A stretch of 7,146 nt of DNA from CAZTTG01 sp964615935 (GCA_964615935.1 CAZTTG010000160.1:1-7146), one strand, 5' to 3'. Positions 1 to 6,702 are shown, counted from the stretch's first letter. Numbers and translations are program-made. Notes: generated by a model from the sequence alone, not told the origin.

Positions 1-3
1 CGC

Positions 4-20
4 CGCCTGCGGAGCAGGCG
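4..20. other. Perfect 7-bp hairpin with GGA triloop at left edge
   Basis: Bases 4-10 (CGCCTGC) are exactly complementary to 14-20 (GCAGGCG) around a GGA loop. There is no T-tract after it, so it is not a classic intrinsic terminator. It may belong to the 3' end of an upstream transcript or to the lipA leader. The structure is visible in the sequence; its function is unknown. Confidence 0.45.
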
Positions 21-55
21 CGCCGACGAGGATTCTCCGGCACGCCCGGTCGGTC

Positions 56-70
56 CGAGGCGAAGCCTCG
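56..70. other. Perfect 6-bp hairpin with GAA triloop before lipA
   Basis: Bases 56-61 (CGAGGC) pair with 65-70 (GCCTCG) around a GAA loop; the core reads GCGAAGC, a very stable DNA mini-hairpin sequence. It ends 29 bases before the lipA ATG. No recognisable gene was found in 1-99. Two + frames close here, at TAG 72-74 and TAA 77-79, and could be the tail of an upstream gene, but neither short peptide is recognisable. Confidence 0.4.
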
Positions 71-71
71 C

Positions 72-77
72 TAGGCT
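72..77 (+). promoter_or_regulatory. Possible -10-like element TAGGCT upstream of lipA
   Basis: TAGGCT fits the TANNNT core of a sigma-70-type -10 element and lies 22 bases before the lipA start codon. No good -35 hexamer is visible 16-18 bases upstream. The same geometry, TACGCT 22 bases before the ATG, occurs at the CHAT gene. Weak evidence; the genes could equally be read through from upstream. Confidence 0.2.
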
Positions 78-99
78 AACGGGTCCTTCAGGGCACGCC

Positions 100-1056
100 A
101 TGGACCCCGCACCCCCCCCCGGCACCTCCCAGGATCGGCCGCCTTCCCGCGCCGAGGGCCGCAAGCCGCCCTGGCTGAAGGTCCCCCTGGCCAGCGGCGA
201 GGGCTGGAAGCGGCTGAGGCGCCTCGCTCGCTCGCTCGAGCTCAACACGGTCTGCGAGGAGGCGCGCTGCCCCAACCTGGGCGAGTGCTGGCGGGGCGAG
301 CACGCCACCATGACCGTCATGGTCCTGGGGGACGAGTGCACCCGGCGCTGCCGCTTCTGCGCGGTCCGCACCGCCGAGGCGCCCCCTCCCCCCGATCCGC
401 GGGAGCCCGAGCGGGTCGCGCGCGCCCTGGAGGCCATGGGCGTGGGCTACGCGGTGCTCACCAGCGTCAACCGGGACGACCTCCCCGACGAGGGCGCGGG
501 CCACTTCGCCGAGTGCGTGCGCCGGATCCGCGAGCGCGCTCCCTCGGTGGTGGTCGAGACCCTGATCCCCGACTGGCGCGGCGAGCCCCTGGCCGCCCTG
601 ATGGAGGCCCGGCCCGACGTCCTGGGCCACAACGTCGAGGTCGTGCCGCGGCTGCAGCGCCGCATCCGCGATCCGCGCTGCAGCTTCGAGCGCTCCCTGG
701 AGACCCTGCGCGGCGCCAAGGCCATCGATCCCGGCGCCCTCACCAAGTCCTCCCTCATGCTCGGCCTGGGCGAGAGCCGCGAGGAGGCGGTCGAGTCCAT
801 GGAGCGGCTGCGCGAGGCGGAGGTGGACCTCCTGACCCTGGGCCAGTACCTGCGCCCCAGCCAGAACCACGCGCCGGTGGTCGAGTACGTGACGCCCGAG
901 CGCTTCGACGAGCTCGGAGCCCTGGGCGAGTCCCTGGGCTTCCGCTACGTCGCCTCCGGCCCCCGGGTGCGCTCCAGCTACCGGGCCGGCGAGCTCTTCG
1001 CGGAGCGGATCGTCCGCGCGCGCCCCGGGCCCGAATCGAGGAGGAGCAGCCCATGA
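100..1056 (+). CDS. lipA: Lipoyl synthase LipA (radical SAM)
   Basis: 318 residues, close to the usual family length. LipA inserts two sulfur atoms at C6 and C8 of octanoyl chains bound to lipoyl domains (E2 subunits, GcvH), using S-adenosylmethionine and a sacrificial iron-sulfur cluster in the cytoplasm. All diagnostic elements are visible. The auxiliary-cluster cysteines C52, C57 and C63 follow the CX4CX5C pattern. The radical-SAM cysteines C80, C84 and C87 form CX3CX2C. The C-terminal RSSY motif at 291-294 supplies the serine ligand of the auxiliary cluster. The conserved stretches TSVNRDDLPD (121-130) and LTLGQYLRPS (245-254) are also present. The start ATG has an AGGG four bases long ending six bases upstream (90-93). 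The frame stays open to the window edge but contains no ATG, GTG or TTG there. The first 20 residues are a Pro-rich, poorly conserved tail. It overlaps lpdA by four bases. Confidence 0.97.
   Translation: MDPAPPPGTSQDRPPSRAEGRKPPWLKVPLASGEGWKRLRRLARSLELNTVCEEARCPNLGECWRGEHATMTVMVLGDECTRRCRFCAVRTAEAPPPPDPREPERVARALEAMGVGYAVLTSVNRDDLPDEGAGHFAECVRRIRERAPSVVVETLIPDWRGEPLAALMEARPDVLGHNVEVVPRLQRRIRDPRCSFERSLETLRGAKAIDPGALTKSSLMLGLGESREEAVESMERLREAEVDLLTLGQYLRPSQNHAPVVEYVTPERFDELGALGESLGFRYVASGPRVRSSYRAGELFAERIVRARPGPESRRSSP
1038..1046 (+). promoter_or_regulatory. Strong ribosome binding site of lpdA inside lipA
   Basis: GAGGAGGAG lies within the last codons of lipA, six bases before the lpdA ATG at 1053. 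It fixes the lpdA start, well downstream of where the open frame begins, and supports translational coupling through the ATGA overlap. Confidence 0.8.
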
Positions 1057-2453
1057 GCCCCGCCCGCAAGGTCGTCGTCATCGGCGCCGGTCCGGCCGGC
1101 TACGTCTGCGCCATCCGCCTGGCCCAGCTCGGCCAGCGGGTGACGGTCGTCGAGAAGGGCGCCCTGGGCGGCACCTGCCTGAACGTGGGCTGCATCCCCT
1201 CCAAGGCGCTGATCTCGGCCGGCGGCCTGATGGACGAGATCGAGCGCGCCGACGCCATGGGCATCCGCGTGAGCGGGGCCGAGCTGGACGTCGAGACGCT
1301 CGTGGGCTGGAAGCAGGGCATCGTGGACCGCCTGGCGGTCGGCGTCGCGAGCCTCCTGAAGAGCAACGGCTGCGAGCTCGTGCGGGGCGCCGCCACCCTG
1401 CTGGACCGCGGCCGGGTGAGGGTCGCCGAGGAGTCCGGCGAGCGCATCCTGGAGGCGGACGACGTGGTGCTCGCCACCGGCTCCGAGCCCATCCCGATCC
1501 CCGGCTTCGAGGTCGACGAGGAGCGGGTGTGGTCCTCGACCGGCGCCCTCTCCCCGCGGCGCGTCCCCGGGCACCTCCTGGTGATCGGAGCCGGCTACAT
1601 CGGGCTCGAGCTGGGCCTGATGTACCGCAGTCTGGGCAGCCGGGTGACCTTCGTCGAGCTCACCGCCGGCGCCCTGCCGGGTCAGGACCGCGACTGCGTC
1701 AAGGTCATCGAGCGCTCGATGAAGAAGCGCAAGGTGAAGCTCCTCACCGAGACCGCGGCGCTCTCCTTCGAGGAGCGCGACGGCGGACTCCGGGTGCTCG
1801 TCCGCACCCCGCGAGGGGAGGAGACCATCGACTGCGACCAGATCGCCTGCTGCGTCGGCCGCCGGCCCGTGAGCGCGGGCCTGGGCCTGGAGGCGCTCGG
1901 CCTGGGCCTCGACCCGCAGGGCTTCCTGCCGGTCGACCGCCGCATGCGCACGGCCCTCGAGGGCGTCTACGCCATCGGCGACCTCGTCGGCCAGCCCATG
2001 CTGGCCCACAAGGGCAGCCGCCAGGGCCAGGTGGCGGCCGCGGTCATCGCCGGCCGGGACGAGGTCTACGACCCGCGCTGCGTGCCGGGGGTGGTCTTCT
2101 GCACGCCGCAGCTCGCCAGCGTGGGCCTCACCGAGGAGCAGGCCCGGGAGGACGGGCGCGAGGTCCGCTCGGGCCGCTTCCCCTTCGCCGCCTCGGGCCG
2201 CGCCATGAGCCTCATGCAGACCGAGGGCTTCTGCAAGGTCCTGGCCGACGCCGAAACCGACGAGGTCGTGGGCGTGCACATGGTGGGCCCGGAGGTGGGC
2301 GAGCTGATCGCCGAGGCGGCGCTGGCCATCGAGATGGGCGCCACCGCCGCCGACCTGGCCCGCACCATCCACGCCCACCCGACCCTGCCCGAGGCCTTGA
2401 TGGAGGCGGCCGAGGCGGTGCACGGGATGGCGGTGCACATCTTCCAGAAGTAG
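1053..2453 (+). CDS. lpdA: Dihydrolipoamide dehydrogenase (E3), FAD/NAD disulfide oxidoreductase
   Basis: 466 residues, close to E. coli Lpd length. E3 reoxidises dihydrolipoyl groups of pyruvate and 2-oxoglutarate dehydrogenases and the glycine cleavage system, passing electrons through a redox disulfide and FAD to NAD+. Visible in order are the FAD-binding VVIGAGPAG (8-16) with E34 at the end of the second strand, the redox-active GGTCLNVGCIPSK (39-51; C42 and C47), and ATGS (141-144). The NAD-binding VIGAGYIGLELG (177-188) follows, then YAIGD (306-310) for the second FAD contact, and the dimerisation domain with the catalytic HAHPTLPE (440-447; H442 and E447). Two usually acidic positions are Gln here: Q324 in HKGSRQG and Q353 in TPQLASVG. 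The catalytic set is complete, so activity is expected. ATG 1053 is chosen for its RBS and the ATGA overlap with lipA. A paralogous flavoprotein reductase is unlikely given the HPTLPE motif. Confidence 0.96.
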   Translation: MSPARKVVVIGAGPAGYVCAIRLAQLGQRVTVVEKGALGGTCLNVGCIPSKALISAGGLMDEIERADAMGIRVSGAELDVETLVGWKQGIVDRLAVGVASLLKSNGCELVRGAATLLDRGRVRVAEESGERILEADDVVLATGSEPIPIPGFEVDEERVWSSTGALSPRRVPGHLLVIGAGYIGLELGLMYRSLGSRVTFVELTAGALPGQDRDCVKVIERSMKKRKVKLLTETAALSFEERDGGLRVLVRTPRGEETIDCDQIACCVGRRPVSAGLGLEALGLGLDPQGFLPVDRRMRTALEGVYAIGDLVGQPMLAHKGSRQGQVAAAVIAGRDEVYDPRCVPGVVFCTPQLASVGLTEEQAREDGREVRSGRFPFAASGRAMSLMQTEGFCKVLADAETDEVVGVHMVGPEVGELIAEAALAIEMGATAADLARTIHAHPTLPEALMEAAEAVHGMAVHIFQK

Positions 2454-2467
2454 CCGGGCGCCCCGGC
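2453..2467. terminator. GC hairpin at the lpdA stop, weak terminator candidate
   Basis: GCCGGG (2453-2458) pairs with CCCGGC (2462-2467) around CGC, starting on the last base of the TAG stop. No T-tract follows, so it may act as a 3'-end stabiliser or a Rho-assisted end rather than an intrinsic terminator. The rest of the 220-base spacer to 2673 holds a heptamer repeat and the start signals of the next gene; I see no small gene in it. Confidence 0.3.
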
Positions 2468-2582
2468 GTCGGGCACGAGACACCACGCGCGTCCTGATAA
2501 CGGGCTCGAGCGGCTTCGAGTGGGCCCATCCGAGGCTCGAGGGCGCCCTGCGCCACCTCCTGGGGCGGGGCTGAGGTTCGGC

Positions 2583-2603
2583 CTCGGGGCTCGGGGCTCG
2601 GGG
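2583..2603. repeat. Three perfect tandem copies of heptamer CTCGGGG
   Basis: Copies lie at 2583-2589, 2590-2596 and 2597-2603, with a fourth copy broken after its first base. They sit 70-90 bases before the CHAT gene start. They could be a slippage-prone microsatellite or a multi-copy protein-binding site; nothing in the sequence decides. The same heptamer forms one arm of the hairpin downstream of the CHAT gene (6435-6441). Confidence 0.6.
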
Positions 2604-2645
2604 CGGAAGGCGCGGCGGGACCGTGCGGAATCGGGGCGGGCGCCG

Positions 2646-2651
2646 TACGCT
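2646..2651 (+). promoter_or_regulatory. Possible -10-like element TACGCT of the CHAT gene
   Basis: TACGCT fits TANNNT and lies 22 bases before the ATG at 2674, which would give a very short 5' leader containing the ribosome site. The hexamer at 2623-2628 is a poor -35. Low confidence. Confidence 0.25.
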
Positions 2652-2659
2652 CGTCGGGG

Positions 2660-2667
2660 GGAGGGAG
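2660..2667 (+). promoter_or_regulatory. Ribosome binding site of the CHAT gene
   Basis: GGAGGGAG has its GGAGG core nine bases upstream of ATG 2674. It favours this start over the GTG at 2623, which would add 17 residues rich in arginine. Confidence 0.7.
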
Positions 2668-2673
2668 ACGACG

Positions 2674-5600
2674 ATGCTCGTGACGATCGGCCTGTGCGCC
2701 CCCTTGCTGTGCGCTGCCGCGCCTCATCCGCAGGAGCCGCCCGAGCTCCTGCGCCTGGAGGCCGGCCGACCCCTCGCGGTCGAGGGAGAGATCGTGGAGG
2801 GGGACGGCCCCATCCATACCGAGCTGCTGGACGCTCGAAGCGATGAGCTGCCGGCGGCGGGCCGGATCTACCGGATCGAGGTGGAGGAGTCGGGCCCCTG
2901 GCACGTGGAGCTCCGCTCGTACTCCTTCGACGCCTATCTCGTGCTGCGCGATCCGGGCGGGGAGGACCTGGCCGAGGACGACGACGGCCTGCTGTGGACT
3001 CACGCCCGCCTGGCGCTCGAGCGGGTCGAGGCCGGGCGGACCTACCACCTGGCGGTCTGCGCGACGAACGGGGGTCGGGGATCCTTCGAGATGGCGCTGA
3101 GACCGGGAGCGCCGCCCGCGCTCTCGCCGCGGGAGCTCGCCCTCGCCGACCTGCAGGACGCGGAGCGCGGAGCGCGCGCGATCGAGGAGCGTTCCGGGCC
3201 GGCGAGCGAGGCCCTGGGAGATGCCCTCGAGCGCCTCGGGATCGCCCACCTCGGCTCCGGCAGCCACGAGCCCGCCCGGATCGCCCTCGAGCGCTCCCTG
3301 GCCATCCGGGAGGAGGTCTGCGGACCCGGGGCGGTCGAGACGGCCGATGGCCTCGCGAAGCTGTCGATGGTGCACTACATGCGCAGCGAGCACGCCGCCG
3401 CCCGCGCCCTCCTCGAGCGCGCCCTGTCCATCGTCGAGAAGGCGCGCGGACCCGAGCACCCCGAGACGGCCACGATCCTGGGCTACCTGGCCGAGGTGAT
3501 GCGGAGACAGGGCGACCTGCGCGGCGCGCGCCCGCTCGCCGAGCGGGCCCTGGCGATCCTGGAGAAGACCCTCGGGGCCGATCACCCCGAGGTCGCCCGC
3601 ACCCTCAACAGCCTGGCCATGCTGCTCAAGGCCCAGGGGGACTACGCCGCCGCCCGCGGCATGTACGAGCGCGCGATCGCCGTCGCCGAGAAGTCCCTCG
3701 GTCCGGAGCACCCCGCGACCGCCCAGACCATCGAGAACCTGGCGGTGTTGCTCAAGACCCTGGGCGAGTACGAGGCCGCCCGTCCGCTGTACGAGCGCGG
3801 GCTCGCCATCACCGAGATGGTCAACGGACCCGATCACCCCCAGACCGCGACGAGCCTCAACAACCTGGGCGTGCTGCTCAGTCTCCTGGGCGAGCACGAC
3901 GCCGCCCGGGCTCACCACGAACGGGCCCTGGCCATCCGCGAGAGGATCTTCGGCCGGGACCACCTGACGACGGCCACCAGCTGCAACAACCTGGGCGAGC
4001 TGCTCCGGGTCCAGGGGGAATTCGACGCCGCCCGCCCGCTCCTCGAGAGCGCCCTCGAAATCCGCGAGGAGGCGCTGGGCCCCGAGCACTCCCTGACCGC
4101 GACCAGCCTCCACAACCTGGCCACGCTGCTTCGTGGCCAGGGAGACCCCGAATCCGCCCGCCCGCTCCTCCAGCGCTCCCTGGCCATCCGCGAGCGGGTT
4201 CTGGGTCCCGAACATCCCCTGACCGCATCGAGCCTGACCTCCCTGGCGGCGCTGATCGGGCAGCGCGGCGACCTCGAAGGGGCCCGCCCGCTCCAGGAGC
4301 GCGCCCTCGCCATCCAGCTCGAGACCCTCGGGGCCGCCCACCCCGAGACCGCCCTGAGCCTCAACACCCTGGCCATCCTGAGCCAGCTCGAGGGGGATCT
4401 CGAGACCGCCCGGTTCCTGTACGGGCGCGCCCTGGCGGCGTGGCGCGATGGTCTGGGTCCCGAGCACCGCCTCACGGCCACGGCTTCGTGCAACCTGGCG
4501 GAGGTGCTCATGGCGCAGGGCGACCTCGAGGAGGCCCGCTCCTGCTTCGAGCGGGCCCTCGCCTCCCGGGAGGACATCCTGGGCCCCGCCCATCCCGACA
4601 CCGCGGCGGGCCTCATCGGCCTCGCGACCGTGCTCGTCGATCTGGACCGGACGCGCGAGGCCTGGGAGATCGCCGGGCGCGGGCGGGACGACCGCCGCGC
4701 CCACACGATCCGGACCCTCGGCGCGCTCACCGAAGGGGAGCGATACCGCTACCTCGCCCAGCTTCGCCGGCAGCTCGCGCTCAGGCTGTCCCTGGCGGGC
4801 GGCCTCCCCAATCGGGCCGAGCGCCTGGAGGCCTACGAGGATCTGCTGGACTGGAAGGGCCGGGTGGTGCGCCAGCTCCGGACGAGCCGTGCCCGATTCG
4901 CGGCCGAGATGCCGCCCGAGCAGCGAGAGCGGCTGGAGGAGCTGCAGGCCTGCCAATCGCGCCTGTCGGCGCTGGCGCTGCGGACCGAGGTGCCCGACCG
5001 CCGGGCTCATCGGTCGCGGCTCGAGGATCTGCTGGGCGAGCGCAACCGCCTTGAGCTCGGGCTCCTCCGCGCCATCGATGCCTCGCCGGGCGAGGCCCGG
5101 GTCGCCTTCGAGAATCTGCGCTCGTGCCTCCCGCCCGACTCGGCGGTCCTGGACTTCTTCAACCATCCGGTGCGCATTCCGCCGAGCGCCGAGGACCAGG
5201 ACGCCGGGGCGGGGAGCTGGAGCGAGGCCCGGCTCTGGGTGTGGATCACGCGCCCCGAGCTCCATGAGCCCGTCCACCTGGACCTCGGCCCGAGCGCGGA
5301 GATCGACGCCGCGATCCGCTCCTTCCTCGACGCGCTGGTCGCCCAGCGCGGCATCCGGCTGGGCGAGCCCGTGGAGGCCCGGTCGGTCGCGCGCCTGCGC
5401 GGCCTGCTCTGGGATCCGATCGCGCCGCACGTCGAGGGCGCGGCCACGGTCTTCGTCTCGCCCGACGGGGCCCTGGGCACCCTGCCGCTGGAGACCCTGC
5501 AGCTCGCCGACGAGAGCTTCCTCCTGGAGCGGCACGCCTTCGTCTACCAGCAGGATCTGAGCTCGCTCGCCCGCTCGCAGCCGGTGGAGGAGCGGACCTC

Positions 5601-6417
5601 GGACTCGCTGCTGTGCGTCGGAGCGGTGGACTTCAGCGCCCGCCCCGACCCGGCCGGGCGAGTCGCGGCGACCGCCCCCGCCGATCCGGAGCTGCGAGGG
5701 GGAATCCAGGCGTACTGGGCCCGGCTGCCGGCGACCGGGTACGAGTCGCAGGCCGTCCACGACCTCCACCAGCACGCCTTCGGCGAGGAGGGCCGGCGCC
5801 TGCTGCTCCAGGGTGCCCTCCCGACCGAGGGGCGCCTCAAGGCGGAGCTCTCAGGGCACGCGGTGCTGCACCTGGCGACGCACGGCTTCTTCCAGCCGGA
5901 GGGCCTGCCTTCGATGTGGGAGGAGGCCCGGAACGAGGCGGGCCGGCGCGAGCTGCGCCTGAGCGCCGAGGCGAGCCACCTGCTCGGCAAGCACCCGGGC
6001 CTGCTGTCGGGCCTGGTGTGCGCGGGGGCCGTCCTCCCCCCGGCGGAGAGCCTGGACGACGGATACCTGACCGCCGAGGAGGTGGGCTGGCTCGACCTCT
6101 CCGGGGTGGAGCTCGTCGTGCTCTCGGCCTGCGAGACGGGGCTGGGGCGGGTGCAGTCGGGCGAGGGCCTGATCGGGCTGCGCCGCGCCTTCCAGGCCGC
6201 CGGGGTGGAGACCGTGATCAGCTCCCTCTGGTCGGTCCGGGACGAGTCGACCAGCGAGCTGATGCAGGCCTTCTACGCCAACCTGTGGCTGAAGGGCTTT
6301 GGGCCGCTGGAGGCCCTGCGCCGGGCCCAGCTCGACATGCTGGACCGGAACCGGATGCGGTACGGAGCGGGGCGGCCATCGACCTGGGGCGCCTTCGTCC
6401 TCACGGGCGGGTGGTGA
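2674..6417 (+). CDS. Probably exported PPC-TPR-CHAT caspase-like peptidase
   Basis: 1247 residues. The N-terminus (about 1-17) is hydrophobic and Ala-rich, like a Sec signal peptide, but lacks the usual basic residues; no lipobox is seen. Residues about 25-145 resemble a PPC (bacterial pre-peptidase C-terminal) beta domain: FDAYLVLRD at 85-93, EDDDG at 101-105, then a Gly-rich strand ending near 142. TPRs follow: ten complete 42-residue units at 217-636, a partial first unit from about 180 and a degenerate last one to about 678. A charged helical linker (about 680-810) leads to a CHAT domain (about 810-1247). Its dyad is intact: H1070 in HLATHG and C1153 in LSACETG. Typical flanking motifs are EGLIGLRRAF (1164-1173) and SSLWSV (1183-1188). 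CHAT is a clan CD (caspase/gingipain-like) cysteine peptidase domain. The substrate is unknown; the TPR array probably selects the partner. No known CHAT partner gene adjoins it. An alternative GTG start at 2623 would supply a basic n-region but has a weaker ribosome site. Confidence 0.93.
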   Translation: MLVTIGLCAPLLCAAAPHPQEPPELLRLEAGRPLAVEGEIVEGDGPIHTELLDARSDELPAAGRIYRIEVEESGPWHVELRSYSFDAYLVLRDPGGEDLAEDDDGLLWTHARLALERVEAGRTYHLAVCATNGGRGSFEMALRPGAPPALSPRELALADLQDAERGARAIEERSGPASEALGDALERLGIAHLGSGSHEPARIALERSLAIREEVCGPGAVETADGLAKLSMVHYMRSEHAAARALLERALSIVEKARGPEHPETATILGYLAEVMRRQGDLRGARPLAERALAILEKTLGADHPEVARTLNSLAMLLKAQGDYAAARGMYERAIAVAEKSLGPEHPATAQTIENLAVLLKTLGEYEAARPLYERGLAITEMVNGPDHPQTATSLNNLGVLLSLLGEHDAARAHHERALAIRERIFGRDHLTTATSCNNLGELLRVQGEFDAARPLLESALEIREEALGPEHSLTATSLHNLATLLRGQGDPESARPLLQRSLAIRERVLGPEHPLTASSLTSLAALIGQRGDLEGARPLQERALAIQLETLGAAHPETALSLNTLAILSQLEGDLETARFLYGRALAAWRDGLGPEHRLTATASCNLAEVLMAQGDLEEARSCFERALASREDILGPAHPDTAAGLIGLATVLVDLDRTREAWEIAGRGRDDRRAHTIRTLGALTEGERYRYLAQLRRQLALRLSLAGGLPNRAERLEAYEDLLDWKGRVVRQLRTSRARFAAEMPPEQRERLEELQACQSRLSALALRTEVPDRRAHRSRLEDLLGERNRLELGLLRAIDASPGEARVAFENLRSCLPPDSAVLDFFNHPVRIPPSAEDQDAGAGSWSEARLWVWITRPELHEPVHLDLGPSAEIDAAIRSFLDALVAQRGIRLGEPVEARSVARLRGLLWDPIAPHVEGAATVFVSPDGALGTLPLETLQLADESFLLERHAFVYQQDLSSLARSQPVEERTSDSLLCVGAVDFSARPDPAGRVAATAPADPELRGGIQAYWARLPATGYESQAVHDLHQHAFGEEGRRLLLQGALPTEGRLKAELSGHAVLHLATHGFFQPEGLPSMWEEARNEAGRRELRLSAEASHLLGKHPGLLSGLVCAGAVLPPAESLDDGYLTAEEVGWLDLSGVELVVLSACETGLGRVQSGEGLIGLRRAFQAAGVETVISSLWSVRDESTSELMQAFYANLWLKGFGPLEALRRAQLDMLDRNRMRYGAGRPSTWGAFVLTGGW
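3322..4581 (+). repeat. Ten tandem 126-bp TPR units within the CHAT gene
   Basis: The motif G-x-x-H-x-x-T-A (typically GPEHPxTA) recurs with its glycine at residues 217, 259, 301, 343, 385, 427, 469, 511, 553, 595 and 637, exactly 42 residues (126 bases) apart with no insertion or deletion. Each unit carries a helix of the type LNNLAxLLxxxGD followed by AARxLxERALAIxEKxLG, the kinesin-light-chain-like TPR pattern. The first motif (GPGAVETA) lacks the His, and the unit starting at 637 decays after its first helix. DNA copies are similar but clearly diverged. Confidence 0.9.
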
Positions 6418-6421
6418 TCCG

Positions 6422-6441
6422 CCCCGAGCCTCCCCTCGGGG
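6422..6441. terminator. Hairpin just after the CHAT gene stop
   Basis: CCCCGAG (6422-6428) pairs perfectly with CTCGGGG (6435-6441) around a six-base loop, starting five bases after the TGA. It is followed by G/C rather than T, so it is at best a Rho-assisted or mRNA-stabilising structure. Confidence 0.4.
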
Positions 6442-6513
6442 GGCCCGGCCGGTGGCGGCGGCGGCCCCGGTCCGGGCGGCGCTGAGGCACGCCTCGGGAG
6501 CCCCGCGAGGGGC

Positions 6514-6530
6514 CCGGAAGATCCTTCCGG
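6514..6530. terminator. Terminator-like hairpin between CHAT gene and HPt gene
   Basis: CCGGAAG (6514-6520) pairs perfectly with CTTCCGG (6524-6530) around ATC, followed by a pyrimidine run (TTCCCCCCTTCC). The stem is less GC-pure than its surroundings, which makes a chance palindrome less likely. It could separate transcription of the CHAT gene from the HPt gene. The rest of 6418-6702 holds another hairpin, promoter candidates and a probable leader; no gene is seen. Confidence 0.45.
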
Positions 6531-6576
6531 TTCCCCCCTTCCACGGATCCCTCCGGCCCGCTCCGGATCTGTCTGT

Positions 6577-6605
6577 TTGACACAAGTTGGGGCCGGCTCC
6601 GGATC
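6577..6605 (+). promoter_or_regulatory. Candidate promoter with consensus -35 TTGACA
   Basis: TTGACA at 6577-6582 is a perfect sigma-70 -35 hexamer in an AT-richer patch (about 6568-6588) of otherwise very GC-rich DNA. The -10 at the standard spacing (about 6600-6605, CGGATC) is poor. A second candidate, TTGCGA at 6685-6690 with TATCGC at 6709-6714 (18-base spacer), would give a start point only compatible with the ATG at 6736. Which one drives the HPt gene cannot be decided here. Confidence 0.35.
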
Positions 6606-6692
6606 GATGCAGAGCCTCGGTGTCAGCCTGCCCAGCTCCCGGGGTACGGACCCTGTCACTGCGTCCCGGGAAGTCCCACAGCCCTTGCGATC

Positions 6693-6696
6693 GAGG
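6693..6696 (+). promoter_or_regulatory. Ribosome binding site deciding the HPt start
   Basis: GAGG lies six bases before GTG 6703. Neither the TTG at 6577 nor the ATG at 6607 has a comparable site, and the ATG at 6736 has only a weak one. Confidence 0.45.
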
Positions 6697-6702
6697 TTGG
6701 AC

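Noticed and set aside
285..1052. Extension of lpdA upstream through lipA in the same frame
   Set aside because: The upstream translation is Arg/Gly/Pro-rich shadow of lipA; the E3 family N-terminus begins at MSPARKVVVIGAG with a strong ribosome site in front.
978..2486. 502-codon - strand open frame opposite lpdA
   Set aside because: A composition shadow: the + strand encodes a complete E3 with all cofactor and active-site motifs.
2674..2715. Lipoprotein signal (lipobox) at the N-terminus of the CHAT protein
   Set aside because: Cysteines at residues 8 and 13 are preceded by Leu rather than the Gly/Ala/Ser expected at -1, so lipidation is not supported.
2994..5054. 686-codon + strand frame inside the CHAT gene
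   Set aside because: Arg/Pro/Gly-rich out-of-frame shadow with no domain signature.
2212..5775. 1187-codon open frame on the - strand opposite the CHAT gene
   Set aside because: Its translation has no recognisable domain and mirrors the TPR periodicity. In very GC-rich genes with GC at third codon positions, the opposite strand often lacks stops. The + strand has clear PPC-like, TPR and CHAT motifs and a ribosome site.
6577..6605. Sigma-54 (-24/-12) promoter before the HPt gene
   Set aside because: The TGGCAC...TTGC pattern with correct spacing is not present; only the -35 TTGACA is convincing.
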